Notes under the pieces: generated by a model | What the model saw: only the letters and a program-made list of their open reading frames with translations | Told to the model about the DNA's origin: nothing | The model's database searches: none | Position numbers and translations under genes: made by a program | Source: a virus | IMG/VR virus record: IMGVR_UViG_3300019458_000027 | Span: 1 to 64,000 of that record | Length of the DNA: 64,000 nt | Reading direction: 5' to 3' (one strand) | In this document: one piece after another, positions 32,627-41,710 of the stretch | Layout of the letters: each line of letters starts with the position of its first letter | How positions within the stretch are numbered: the first letter of the stretch is position 1

Positions 32627-34369
32627 TTAGGAAACCTTGCGAACGTCGTATTTTGAACTAAACATCTTGTTCAAAACGCCATCACGCTTAATTTCCTGTT
32701 CTTTCGTGAGAGGTTTGCCAGTCGCTTTCGCAACTTCAACAAACGCACGAACTTCTTCGACTTCCTTTGCCAGTTCACTTTCGGGAGTCTCAGGTCCGCC
32801 AAAAGTCTTCTCGACCTTTGTAAACTTCCTTGGCAACGCCTTCTCATCAACTTCTTTCAGCCTCTTTTCGAGAGTCTGAATCCTCTCTTCTAACTTCCGA
32901 ACGACCTTCTCGGTGCGGTTCGGCGATTCAGATTTCTGAGTCTCGTCTTTATCACCCTTATCATTGGTCTCGTCTTTCTTTTCCAATGTATTGGATGCCT
33001 TACGAGTCCCATTATCATCGTCCTGTCCATCAACACTCTTTTTGGCTTTTTTCACAGGTGCGGCGGGATCTTCCTGAGTTTTCAGGTCCCCCTCGTCAGG
33101 GATGGCCTTCATTGTTTCCTCACTCTTATCCTCGTCGTCCTTTTCATCCCCATCGTGAGTTTTAGTAACTTTGACGGGGCCTTTTGCCGGGTATGCGCCC
33201 TTGGAGGGTTGAGTCTCTAGGTCTGACGTAGCGGGATCAGCCGCCTTCACAGGCCCCTTAGCGGGGTAAGCCCCTTCGGGCTTCTGTGTCTCAACGTCAT
33301 CGGCCGCCCCCGGAGCGGATGGGGCTGATTCTCCAACCTTTGGGTTGGTATCAGCATCCGTCGGAGTCTCTTTTGCGCCGGGCTTAGGGGAGTGTGCTCC
33401 CTCGTAAGCCTTTTCAAGACCAACAACCTTCTCCACCAAAGCGGTTACCGTTCCAGCTAGCTCTTTGAGGAGCTTGATTGCTTCACCAGGCATTTCATTA
33501 TCACCCCCATTTATACAGTATAAACACTTGTCGGCATTATGGGCCGATCCAAGTATTGCAGTTGCTTTCTCATGTACTTCCGATTTTTCTATATCAGAAA
33601 GCCCTAAACCATCGATACTGTCCAGAGTGTTAAAAGCATGAACTTTATCGGGAAGGGGAACTCGTTTTTCAATGACTATGGTTCCATCCTCCTTGGTATA
33701 CTTTCTTATAACACCCCAGGCACTTTCAGTAAGAGATTGTAGCTCGTCCTTATCCAAAACTTTCTTAGCTAAGGAATCCGCTTTTTCTCGGTGGATTTGT
33801 ACTTCTTTGGCCAAAGGATCCTCTACCTCGACCATCAAAACTTTCTTTAAATCCTCTACTATTTGAGTTTGGTACAAGAGTCCATCAGAAGCTCTTTTTA
33901 CTAACTCAAAAGCACAAGATGGATTAGCGGGGTTATCAACCAATGATAACTCATTCAGTCGATATTTTGTGATCTCCGTAACCTGCCTATCTTGTTTAGT
34001 ACCAGAATCCTTGACGATTTTAACGGTCTTGTTCATCGTCTGTCCACCGATGGAAAAACCAGTGAGGGTTCCGTCCAGAATCTTCTCCCAGGTATCTTTT
34101 GCGCCTTTGGAGACTTTTGCCGTAACCCAAACCTTACGAGAATCATCATCAGGGATAATCTCAATAGCTTTGCCAACGGCCTTGGGTTCGTGCATTTCAC
34201 GGATATTCCCAGGCCAATCAGCGAAAGCTTCTTTGGAGGCCTCGTAGCCAACGATCTCGGACTGTTTGTCAATGTCCTCCGTCGTGGCCCACCCTCCAAC
34301 CGTCATTCGCTCTTTGTCTACCTTCTCGATAGGAGCGAATAATCGTATATCATTCTTAGCTTCACTCAT
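32627..34369 (-). CDS. Prohead protease-scaffold fusion (580 aa)
   Basis: Residues 1-170 look like an XkdF/S78-type prohead protease: MTVGGWATTEDIDKQSEIVG, a histidine in NIREMHEPKAVG and LTGFSIGGQTMN. Residues 200-300 carry a helical domain. From 310 onward the protein is charged and low-complexity with two GAYPAKGPVK repeats and a C-terminal coiled coil (TEKVVRKLEERIQTLEKRLK), fitting an internal scaffold. Located directly before the capsid gene. Catalytic residues are inferred. Confidence 0.7.
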   Translation of the reverse strand: MSEAKNDIRLFAPIEKVDKERMTVGGWATTEDIDKQSEIVGYEASKEAFADWPGNIREMHEPKAVGKAIEIIPDDDSRKVWVTAKVSKGAKDTWEKILDGTLTGFSIGGQTMNKTVKIVKDSGTKQDRQVTEITKYRLNELSLVDNPANPSCAFELVKRASDGLLYQTQIVEDLKKVLMVEVEDPLAKEVQIHREKADSLAKKVLDKDELQSLTESAWGVIRKYTKEDGTIVIEKRVPLPDKVHAFNTLDSIDGLGLSDIEKSEVHEKATAILGSAHNADKCLYCINGGDNEMPGEAIKLLKELAGTVTALVEKVVGLEKAYEGAHSPKPGAKETPTDADTNPKVGESAPSAPGAADDVETQKPEGAYPAKGPVKAADPATSDLETQPSKGAYPAKGPVKVTKTHDGDEKDDEDKSEETMKAIPDEGDLKTQEDPAAPVKKAKKSVDGQDDDNGTRKASNTLEKKDETNDKGDKDETQKSESPNRTEKVVRKLEERIQTLEKRLKEVDEKALPRKFTKVEKTFGGPETPESELAKEVEEVRAFVEVAKATGKPLTKEQEIKRDGVLNKMFSSKYDVRKVS

Positions 34370-34586
34370 CGACCATTACCTCCTCGGTTTTCCTAGTTAT
34401 ATACTCAACCAAACACTTATCGGAGCAGAAATGTTTATTCTCATCCAAACTGTCAAGCTTATGCCCGTATGGGAAGCTAACAGTAATAGCGTTCCCTATC
34501 TGTCCAATATTACAACGGGCATCGCAGTTATCGCAATGAATCCGATATTCAGTATGAAAGCCGTAAAATTTCATAGGTTTTATCAT
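34362..34586 (-). CDS. Zinc-binding small protein (74 aa)
   Basis: IHCDNCDARCNIGQIGNAIT and NKHFCSDKCLVEYI give two cysteine pairs, a ribbon fold also seen in the gene 58936-59238. Start overlaps the micro-membrane gene upstream as ATGA, and the end overlaps the protease gene start by eight bases. Confidence 0.7.
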   Translation of the reverse strand: MIKPMKFYGFHTEYRIHCDNCDARCNIGQIGNAITVSFPYGHKLDSLDENKHFCSDKCLVEYITRKTEEVMVDE

Positions 34587-34684
34587 GGCAGAAAGATGGT
34601 TTTCAGAAAGGCACCGATAGCGATACCGACCGCAATTCCAATGACTGTGTACTTACTAAAGAATAACGCCCACATCTTGCTCAT
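34583..34684 (-). CDS. Micro-membrane protein (33 aa)
   Basis: ATG at 34684, two bases past the upstream stop, opens MSKMWALFFSKYTVIGIAVG and continues IAIGAFLKTIFLP. It ends in an ATGA overlap with the next gene. One glycine-zipper-like membrane span; the span has a superficial likeness to the first helix of MscL channels. Gene overlaps make it credible despite its size. Confidence 0.6.
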   Translation of the reverse strand: MSKMWALFFSKYTVIGIAVGIAIGAFLKTIFLP

Positions 34685-34686
34685 CC

Positions 34687-34992
34687 TTACATTACCTTAA
34701 TCCACGTTCTTGTTTTAGAATCATAAATGGAGGTAGCTTTGTAGTTTGTTGGTCTTGTAACCCCGCCTCCACGTGCCTTCTCTTGAAACATACCAAATTT
34801 CTTGGGGTCGTCAACCTTAAACTCCATATAGCCCCCATCCTCCATATGCACCCTGCCAGTATGGGTTCCAGTCCGCTCCATTCTAGTACCACGAACGTCG
34901 GTCATTTGCTTCTTGGTCATTGTTTTGTTGTGCCGATATTGACCAGGTTTTGCCGACATGGATTGTGGTCTGTGAACTTCCCGCCGTGCCAT
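34687..34992 (-). CDS. Basic hypothetical protein (101 aa)
   Basis: Arginine/lysine- and glycine-rich, starting MARREVHRPQSMSAKPGQYR, with RVHMEDGGYMEFKVDDPKKF. Coupled to the MuF-type gene by TAATG. Likely a small virion or assembly protein; family unknown. Confidence 0.6.
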   Translation of the reverse strand: MARREVHRPQSMSAKPGQYRHNKTMTKKQMTDVRGTRMERTGTHTGRVHMEDGGYMEFKVDDPKKFGMFQEKARGGGVTRPTNYKATSIYDSKTRTWIKVM

Positions 34993-36869
34993 TACTTTTT
35001 CTCCCTGAAATTAAGATGATATTTTACATTACCAATCTGGGAATAATTGTCTTTCGCTTCGGGATCAACCTCAAGATTGTCTACACGACCCACTTGTTTG
35101 CTACCATCCTTGAATCTAAGTTCTGCGTTACCGTCATCCAGTCGGATTACAGCATCTTGATCTAAGACTCTGAAAGCTATGTTTTCCAACCTGTCGGCAT
35201 TTTCAGGACTAACACTTACAATAAAGCTAGTTTCTTCTTTCCCGCCCCAAACACCCTTTTGGCGAACTACATCATCAGAATATAATTTCAATGATTGTTC
35301 CAGGTTGGCGGTTTTCCTAGCATTCTCTTCGGGAGTTAGATTTCCTCTCTCAGCCGACACTATAATCTTAGTTCCCGATCCCAAATGTTCTTTTACTCCA
35401 CCAGATTCGGAGAACCGACCCGATTCATCCCTAGGATGAAGTTCCTCAATCCAACCTTTGGTCATTGACACCAATTTCTCGTACAATCCACTAGTAGAAG
35501 GGAAGTAAACGGTAATAAGTTTTTCTTCAACCTTGGTTACTGGTTTAGTCTCATGGGTGTCAGGGTCGTAAATTCCAACTATCCATTCAGCTTTCACATG
35601 CGGGAGGGAGAAAGCCGAAGGTTCTCTCCCTGCTACGCTCAGAGCCAAATCCTCCTCAGCATTGGACTTGAAATAATCTTCGGGAATCTTGGCTACAACC
35701 GTAACTCCCTTTTCCCCTTCTGGAACGACCTCAGAATTGGTAGCATAAAAGGAAGCCCATACCTTGCTGGTAGTTACGAACACCTTATTGGCTCTATCTC
35801 CCGTATAAAAACTATCATCAAAATTTCTATACTTTCCTGAAACAATTCCCTCTTTTAAAATGGAGGCCGATCTTTCTAGGGTGGTGGAATGATAAACTTC
35901 TACCTCACTGAATTTCCCCGTCTCGTCCCTTGGGTGCTGCGCTTCATCCCAAACTTTCATCATCTTTTCGGATTCATCATCTGGATGAGGGGCAGGTTCG
36001 AAAAGCTCACCACATCGGCAATTGGTAAGGCATTCGTTGGTTTGATACTCTGTAGCAAAGTGATCTAAAGTCATCCAAACGCCTTCGTTACCTTCGCACC
36101 CATCACAAACCTTGTCGTCCTGGACCGTATGCCAATATCCACCCTCGTACTCGACTTCTCCCTCTTCGGTACTGGCGGCCTTGACCGATTCAGAAAACCC
36201 TAGGGAGAAAGCTCCCAATGCCGCCATAGCGTACATATCCAAACGGCTGAGCTTTTTGTCCATAACACCTTCAAGGGCTTCACTGTACGCTACTTCGTCG
36301 GGATATTCGCCGTCGATCACTCCGGCGAACTCAGCATAGAGATCGTTGTTAACAAAATTGTCGAATTTCTCTTGATGTTCCTCTATAAGAGATTCGATTT
36401 CTTCCTTATCTTCGGGGGAAAGCTCATCGTCGATCGGTTGCCCCGTCAATCCCTGTCCCCTCTCCTTACCAATTTGATAAAGACGGTCAAAAGAATTGGA
36501 GGCCGCTAAACTAAAAGCTAGAGCTAGCTCTGCTAAATGTTTCTGTACAATGCTTTTCTTCTCTGGTCGGTCGTCTGATTCAAATTCGGCCTTGGTAAAC
36601 TTGCGAACTCCCTCTTCTGAGAGGATCGTTGCTTTAACTTTGTTCCATTCATCACGGAGCTTGTTATCAAGACCCTGCAAAGCACGATCAATCTTTCTCT
36701 TTGCGTCTAGGGGAACGATTCGTCTCTTGAGGGCCTTTTGGATACCACCACTAAACTCGATGGCCTCTACCAACGGATATTGAGTAGTAGAGGTTATGTA
36801 GGTTACCGAGTCGTTAAACTCTTCCCTAAGTTTTTCAATCGGCGTTGGCTCATCAAGATAAATGCGCAT
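34992..36869 (-). CDS. MuF-type minor head protein with extra effector-like domains (625 aa)
   Basis: Residues 1-300 match the MuF/SPP1 gp7 head-morphogenesis layout, ending in a cysteine cluster (VCDGCEGNEGVW and ECLTNCRCGELF). After a first HPRDETGKF linker (about residue 312) comes a domain EVYHSTTLERSASILKEGIV ... ASFYATNSE that resembles ADP-ribosyltransferase-type folds. A second HPRDESGRF linker (about 480) precedes a C-terminal domain with NLTPEENARKTANLEQSLKL. MuF proteins enter the capsid, so the added domains may be delivered to the host. The enzymatic call is tentative. Confidence 0.7.
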   Translation of the reverse strand: MRIYLDEPTPIEKLREEFNDSVTYITSTTQYPLVEAIEFSGGIQKALKRRIVPLDAKRKIDRALQGLDNKLRDEWNKVKATILSEEGVRKFTKAEFESDDRPEKKSIVQKHLAELALAFSLAASNSFDRLYQIGKERGQGLTGQPIDDELSPEDKEEIESLIEEHQEKFDNFVNNDLYAEFAGVIDGEYPDEVAYSEALEGVMDKKLSRLDMYAMAALGAFSLGFSESVKAASTEEGEVEYEGGYWHTVQDDKVCDGCEGNEGVWMTLDHFATEYQTNECLTNCRCGELFEPAPHPDDESEKMMKVWDEAQHPRDETGKFSEVEVYHSTTLERSASILKEGIVSGKYRNFDDSFYTGDRANKVFVTTSKVWASFYATNSEVVPEGEKGVTVVAKIPEDYFKSNAEEDLALSVAGREPSAFSLPHVKAEWIVGIYDPDTHETKPVTKVEEKLITVYFPSTSGLYEKLVSMTKGWIEELHPRDESGRFSESGGVKEHLGSGTKIIVSAERGNLTPEENARKTANLEQSLKLYSDDVVRQKGVWGGKEETSFIVSVSPENADRLENIAFRVLDQDAVIRLDDGNAELRFKDGSKQVGRVDNLEVDPEAKDNYSQIGNVKYHLNFREKK

Positions 36870-37981
36870 TACTTTTTCTTTTCGGGTTTGTCTTCTATTC
36901 CTGATTGAACAATCATGTGCCGTCTAGCACCCTCATAATCACGCCCTTCAAACCCTGTCCTACGGGCTAGATCAACTACTTTCTTTTCGTAAACCTTCAT
37001 GTGGCGATCCGTTTCCTGCTTTACCTTCTCATCGCCTTTTGGAAGACCAGCAATCGAGTCCGCTAAATAACGGCCATAATTAGACGCCATAAACTCGGCT
37101 GCTTTGTCTTCGGCGGCTGTTCCCCTCCCTGCATAGCGTTCTCCTACAGCAGACTCTACAGCTTGGTCGTGTTGTTTATCTCGCTCAGTAGCCGTCCCAT
37201 AATAACCCCACTTGGATGGTCCACCATCGGGTTCACGACTCTCGAATCGACCTCGACTAGGCTCTTCTTTTGAACCGCCTGATCCTTCACCGAATTTTCC
37301 ACTGGCATCCCGTGGGTGCTTACTTTCGTCCCACTCCTTACGAAGGTCGGCTAATTTCTTCATAGTGCTATCAATGAGACCCTTTTTCTCTTTCCGATCT
37401 TCTAGGTGTTGCTCGGCCATCATATAAAGAGCATCGGCCATATTCTCCCGCATTTCAGGATCATTTATGCTCATATCACGGATTTTGTCCATAGCCAATT
37501 CAGCAACTTCTCTTAGAGACCACTCATCCCTTTCGGCTTCCTCCTGCTCTTCGTCGGATAAGTAAGGGAGAGCATTTTCTTTATCATCATAGATTGAGTT
37601 CGCCAGGTTTTCCTGGGCTACTTCATATAATTCTTTGTCGCCAGGAATCTCGAATCCAGAAGCCACCGCTCTTTGAACGGCCTTTGCGGCGTCATCCTCA
37701 GGGGACCCAGGTTTCCCTTTAAAATAAGGTTGTTCTAGCCACTTTCTAGCTACCCTCATAGAGGTAGCCGCTCTCGCTCCCGTAGCTGCCCGTTCTTGAC
37801 TTGGGGTTCTGCCTGACGGTTTCGCCCCACCCGTACCCTCACCAAATTTCCCACCCTCTCCACGGGGGTGCTTGGATTCGTCCCACTCGCCCTTATTAAG
37901 GTCTTGGTTGGGAATCTCGATTTCAGTTCTCTTTGCTACGGGACCAAAGGGATCTTTTAAAATTGCATATCTCTTTCCCAT
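36869..37981 (-). CDS. Modular minor head-region protein with two HPRD linkers (370 aa)
   Basis: ATG at 37981 follows AAAGGAGGAATA. Linkers GEWDESKHPRGEGGKFGEG (about residue 34) and KEWDESKHPRDASGKFGEG (about 217) divide it into an N-terminal leader, a helical domain and a C-terminal domain. The C-terminal domain contains KWGYYGTATERDKQHD and FMASNYGRYLADSIAG and recurs in 43446-45098. Between portal and MuF genes, so a virion protein is likely. Confidence 0.65.
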   Translation of the reverse strand: MGKRYAILKDPFGPVAKRTEIEIPNQDLNKGEWDESKHPRGEGGKFGEGTGGAKPSGRTPSQERAATGARAATSMRVARKWLEQPYFKGKPGSPEDDAAKAVQRAVASGFEIPGDKELYEVAQENLANSIYDDKENALPYLSDEEQEEAERDEWSLREVAELAMDKIRDMSINDPEMRENMADALYMMAEQHLEDRKEKKGLIDSTMKKLADLRKEWDESKHPRDASGKFGEGSGGSKEEPSRGRFESREPDGGPSKWGYYGTATERDKQHDQAVESAVGERYAGRGTAAEDKAAEFMASNYGRYLADSIAGLPKGDEKVKQETDRHMKVYEKKVVDLARRTGFEGRDYEGARRHMIVQSGIEDKPEKKK

Positions 37982-37991
37982 TATTCCTCCT

Positions 37992-39794
37992 TTACTTATC
38001 CTGAAATCCAATTAACAAGGTTGCTTGAACACCTTGATCTTGGAGGGACTTCACGGTGTTGTGTAGAAGTTGGTATTGTTTCAAGACAGGTTTCCTTCTG
38101 TTTACCACAATTTTTACCCTCTTCTCTTTCAAAACTTCCTCTTCCTCGGTTTCAGGAGGGACCTCTTCTTCCTCAACCACAGGTACTTCCTCTTCCCCAA
38201 TAGGTTTACCATTAGGTCCCATTTTGGGTGGTTCTGGAGGAGCTTCTCCTACAGGTGCAGGAGGTTCAACAGGAAGCTTGCTCAAACCTTCAACAGGAAT
38301 TAAACCACTAGCGGTTTCAATGACCGGAACGTCGCCGCCGTCAATCGGTTTCAGTCCCAATTTTTGCCTTCTATCGTTTCTAGAAATGACACCAGACTTA
38401 ATATCCTGAATATCAATAGTTGATTCTCTCGATGGGTCTCCCAAGTCGATATCCAGCCACTCGAATTTCACATCTCGGTAAGAGAACTCAGACTTTACGA
38501 TCTCTCTGTTGTAGTGTTCCTCTAATAGGGTTAAAAGAGATTGAACACCACGGGCCTTGGACAATTTCTCTTGGACCTGCGCTACCCCACCCCCACCAAG
38601 ACCCCTGGAGGAATCCATGAATCCTAAATCCTGCGGAGAAATACCGTATGCAGCGCATTTCACTCCCATTGTCCATTTCAGGTAATCGATCAACTGCATC
38701 TCTTTGTTCGTTCTGGTTGACATTGGAATAAACTTTGGGTCCTCAGAACCAGAAATGAACATCATGCGGTGCTGGCCACCCCTACCCTGCACTTCGTTCT
38801 CCCACATAGCACGGAAGGAATCCAACTGATCGGAGTCCACGCCCTTTCCAAGATCAAATACCCCAGGGGGAACGTTGGAGTGCTTAAAGTAGTCAATTTG
38901 GTATTCGTCGGCAAACAAGGAAGCCGTGATAATGTATGCCGCCACTTCCAATGGGGACATTCCGTAACCACTCTGTTGCGGATTCTCCATAATGTAGATA
39001 AGTTCTTCGGAACTAAACTCGGCCCGATTTATTCCCATTTGCTCCCAAACAAAAGCGGGTTCAGGTGGGAGTGGGGCCGTCATGTCTTCGTTTCGATAAA
39101 TCTTGACTTCATGCCCTGGAATGGTGTATAACTCAGCAAGTTTACCCGTAGCCGACCAGTTCTTTACGAGAACCCCCGAATCGTAAATTAAAAGATCATC
39201 TAGGATTTTCTCCTGCAAAGTCCTCCATGTCCTATCCGTACTGTTAGGGCATTCAAAGATTCTTTTGATATCGTGCCTGTGGGATTCAGCTTCTTGCTTA
39301 ATTCTTCGTTTGAGGGATTGAATATACCACCTAATTATGGGCTTTTTATCGGCTTCTGGACCTTTCATAATTCTGACTAAGTTTTTACCCATCTCGGTAA
39401 CAAGAACCTGATCTAAAGCTTCGGAAATGAACTCTTCTTTCCCAGTGCTATACGGTTGCAAATTCGAGATGGCTAACTCTTCAAAACGGTCTAACTCCGC
39501 TTCCTGATTCTCGGTATCGGGAACAATATCCCACTTAATCTGACTGATATAAGACTTAATAGCTCTTCGAATTGCCCACGTGATAGGATCAGTATTTGCT
39601 AGTCTACCCAAAGTGGCGGTAGATAGCGTGAACATCTTTTGCTGTTTCTTGTTGATGGTGGTATTCACCAAACGGTACATACCCTTCCTGGGTTCAGGGT
39701 CAGGGAGATTCCCACGATCTCTTTTATAGATATCGTCCCGTTTGAAGTCCGTGGGGAGGGTTAAATCCTCCATCTTGAAGTCTTTAAATGGCAT
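37992..39794 (-). CDS. Portal protein (600 aa)
   Basis: Portal-like features: ATLGRLANTDPITWAIRRAI near residue 60, IYIMENPQQSGYGMSPLEVA near 265, KHSNVPPGVFDLGKGVDSDQ near 305 and YGISPQDLGFMDSSRGLGGG near 390. The C-terminal 130 residues are acidic and proline-rich (EVPVVEEEEVPPETEEEEVL). It forms the dodecameric DNA gate and docks the terminase. Confidence 0.85.
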   Translation of the reverse strand: MPFKDFKMEDLTLPTDFKRDDIYKRDRGNLPDPEPRKGMYRLVNTTINKKQQKMFTLSTATLGRLANTDPITWAIRRAIKSYISQIKWDIVPDTENQEAELDRFEELAISNLQPYSTGKEEFISEALDQVLVTEMGKNLVRIMKGPEADKKPIIRWYIQSLKRRIKQEAESHRHDIKRIFECPNSTDRTWRTLQEKILDDLLIYDSGVLVKNWSATGKLAELYTIPGHEVKIYRNEDMTAPLPPEPAFVWEQMGINRAEFSSEELIYIMENPQQSGYGMSPLEVAAYIITASLFADEYQIDYFKHSNVPPGVFDLGKGVDSDQLDSFRAMWENEVQGRGGQHRMMFISGSEDPKFIPMSTRTNKEMQLIDYLKWTMGVKCAAYGISPQDLGFMDSSRGLGGGGVAQVQEKLSKARGVQSLLTLLEEHYNREIVKSEFSYRDVKFEWLDIDLGDPSRESTIDIQDIKSGVISRNDRRQKLGLKPIDGGDVPVIETASGLIPVEGLSKLPVEPPAPVGEAPPEPPKMGPNGKPIGEEEVPVVEEEEVPPETEEEEVLKEKRVKIVVNRRKPVLKQYQLLHNTVKSLQDQGVQATLLIGFQDK

Positions 39795-39795
39795 A

Positions 39796-40209
39796 TTATT
39801 TTTCCTCTACTAAAGCTCTTGTAATCCCCACCACAACTTGGTGTTCTATTTTCCCCAACTGTTTGCAGAGAAACTCTTTACTATTTTTGTCCGAAACGTA
39901 AGAATTGATCGTGTCTGTTATAGATTCCATTAGAAGGTTAAGACGAGCATGAACTAATTCATGCACAACAGTATTCTCTGTCTCGTTTGGCTCTTCCTTC
40001 AAATACTTCTCATTAATGTAAATCTCGACTTCTTGTTTTTCTTCCGAGGTGATCACCTGGGCGTAGTCGTGGGTTGTGCCATCGTCGTGTTGCAAATCCT
40101 CCATATCCTCAGGTTTTACAATATGAACTATGTACTTATAATTGCCGATTCCCAGTCTGTTTGCCCACGTCTTTACTGATTCTGTCAACTTGGCTTCTCG
40201 CTTGGTCAT
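39796..40209 (-). CDS. Zinc metalloprotease-like protein (137 aa)
   Basis: ENTVVHELVHARLNLLMESI holds an HExxH motif near residue 84. The rest is alpha/beta with IVHIVKPEDMEDLQHDDGTT. It could be a virion-associated peptidase or a morphogenesis protease; it is unrelated in sequence to the zincin at 3678-4055. The third ligand is not identified. Confidence 0.65.
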   Translation of the reverse strand: MTKREAKLTESVKTWANRLGIGNYKYIVHIVKPEDMEDLQHDDGTTHDYAQVITSEEKQEVEIYINEKYLKEEPNETENTVVHELVHARLNLLMESITDTINSYVSDKNSKEFLCKQLGKIEHQVVVGITRALVEEK

Positions 40210-40342
40210 CTCTGCGCCCTCTGTGATTGTCTGGTTTCTTAAGACACCATTGGCATACCATTAAAAAAATTTCCTTTCCGTGAGAACTGACGGTCTTGGG
40301 AAAAAGAAGTGCTTTATTCATCTTGCACCGTGAGCACCTCAT
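40136..40342 (-). CDS. Zinc-binding small protein (68 aa)
   Basis: MRCSRCKMNKALLF and LMVCQWCLKKPDNHRG give two CxxC pairs. It overlaps the upstream gene by ATGA and the metalloprotease gene by 74 bases, so the last 24 residues are in an overlapping frame. The N-terminal zinc part is convincing; the C-terminus less so. Confidence 0.55.
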   Translation of the reverse strand: MRCSRCKMNKALLFPKTVSSHGKEIFLMVCQWCLKKPDNHRGRRDDQARSQVDRISKDVGKQTGNRQL

Positions 40343-40545
40343 CCTAAGGTTACCTCTCCATCCACAAACTTCGGCGGTTTTATATTCTTGAACAAAGGCG
40401 GGGTTTCTTTAATTTTCTTAAATTTGCCCCCACACTTACAATCTACAATGGGTTCGGCAACTTTATATCTGCCTACAATTCCAAAGGCGGTCGTAACCTT
40501 CTTCTTACATTTAGTGCACTTAACCATATACACCATGTAAGACAT
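40339..40545 (-). CDS. Zinc-ribbon protein (68 aa)
   Basis: KCTKCKKKVTTAFGIVGRYK then VDCKCGGKFKKI is a four-cysteine ribbon. The start overlaps the micro-membrane gene stop (TAATG) and the stop overlaps the next start (ATGA). Confidence 0.65.
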   Translation of the reverse strand: MSYMVYMVKCTKCKKKVTTAFGIVGRYKVAEPIVDCKCGGKFKKIKETPPLFKNIKPPKFVDGEVTLG

Positions 40546-40679
40546 TATTTCTTCCTCTTATAGTAATTAGTCGCAACTCGCAAAAACTGAGCTAACAATA
40601 TCATTAGAACCAACGCCATAACCTGCTTAGCAACGCTTACCATTTCCATCACAAGCATCAACAGCATCATAAGATCCAT
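40545..40679 (-). CDS. Micro-membrane protein (44 aa)
   Basis: ATG at 40679 follows AAGGAGGG. The product MDLMMLLMLVMEMVSVAKQV continues with MALVLMILLAQFL and a basic tail NYYKRKK. It is unusually methionine/leucine-rich, with one or two membrane spans. TAATG junction to the next gene. Confidence 0.65.
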   Translation of the reverse strand: MDLMMLLMLVMEMVSVAKQVMALVLMILLAQFLRVATNYYKRKK

Positions 40680-40690
40680 TCTATCCCTCC

Positions 40691-41710
40691 TTAACGAAAT
40701 GCGTCGGGTTCTGGAGTGGCCTGGTAATACGTGCCAACTCTGTAACTATCAGACACCATTCCCATACCAGCAGGAGGGGTCCTGTGCGGGTTCTTGGTGG
40801 GTTCTTGGTGCTTCTGACCAAAAGCAACGTCCCCCCGATGGGGTTCCTTGGTATCCTCTTTGACTTTTTTTGGTGTCGGGGGACCACCCTGAGTTTTGGG
40901 AGCTTTCGTCGCCTCTCGATTTCTCGGAAGGGCTTCTCCAAGAGTTTCCCTAGACGGTTCCCACACTAGAGAATCTGCTTTTTCGGTCTTCGGTTTATCT
41001 TTTGGTTCTCTTTGAGCGATCATACGTTGTACGGCGTCCGACTGACCCCCATGATATTTTCCATCGCCAAGAATGTAACCCCCGTCTACTATATCGTCGG
41101 GGTCAAGATCGGCGTTATTGACCACATCTCCATGATGAAGGGCTTTGGGATCGGCGTAAATAGTTCCGTCTTTCATCTTTATAGCGTAACTATGACGACC
41201 AATTCCACTCCACTTTGGGTCTTTGGGGTCAAAACGATATTGGGAAGCTCCACCACCTACCCCAGATTCCGTAAATTTCCCACTTTCGTCTCTTGGGTGT
41301 TGCTCCTCTTCGAAAGCTTTATTCATTCTTAATCTTCTATCTCTCCGAAGGATATACTTCAAATCCTCCAGAGGAATTATAGCTTCGCTTTGCTCTTCCC
41401 CTTCAATATCTATCGGAAGCACCATAAAGACCGCTCCCTCGTCATTCATTCGGGTGTAAACCAGTCTATTTTTGTAGCCCCGATCATACCCTCTTTTCCC
41501 TAAAAGTCCTTTATTCCTACCCACACTATCCCGCAAGTGATGAAGGGTGAAGATACCGGGACCCCCGATGGCCATATCCTCTTGGAGATCCTCTCTGACC
41601 AGTCCCAGACCGGATACCTCGGCCGTGAGGATACCTTTGCTGGTCGTAAGATTATCTCTTAGTTTTTCGACTTGTCTTTTTAGAGCTAAGTTTCTTGCCA
41701 GGGTGTCCAC
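40691..41710 (-). CDS. Virion-region protein with capsid-arm mimic and HPRD linker (339 aa)
   Basis: GTG at 41710 follows AAGGAG with seven bases spacing; the longer frame lacks a site. Residues 32-51 read LTAEVSGLGLVREDLQEDMA, closely matching the N-terminal arm of the major capsid protein. The linker EEEQHPRDESGKFTESG follows near residue 135, then a domain with GIGRHSYAIKMKDGTIYADP and a basic proline-rich tail. Probably a capsid-associated protein. Confidence 0.65.
   Translation of the reverse strand: MDTLARNLALKRQVEKLRDNLTTSKGILTAEVSGLGLVREDLQEDMAIGGPGIFTLHHLRDSVGRNKGLLGKRGYDRGYKNRLVYTRMNDEGAVFMVLPIDIEGEEQSEAIIPLEDLKYILRRDRRLRMNKAFEEEQHPRDESGKFTESGVGGGASQYRFDPKDPKWSGIGRHSYAIKMKDGTIYADPKALHHGDVVNNADLDPDDIVDGGYILGDGKYHGGQSDAVQRMIAQREPKDKPKTEKADSLVWEPSRETLGEALPRNREATKAPKTQGGPPTPKKVKEDTKEPHRGDVAFGQKHQEPTKNPHRTPPAGMGMVSDSYRVGTYYQATPEPDAFR

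Noticed and set aside
34583-34684. MscL channel fragment
   Set aside because: Only one glycine-rich span of likeness to the first MscL helix; such patterns arise easily in any single-span protein.
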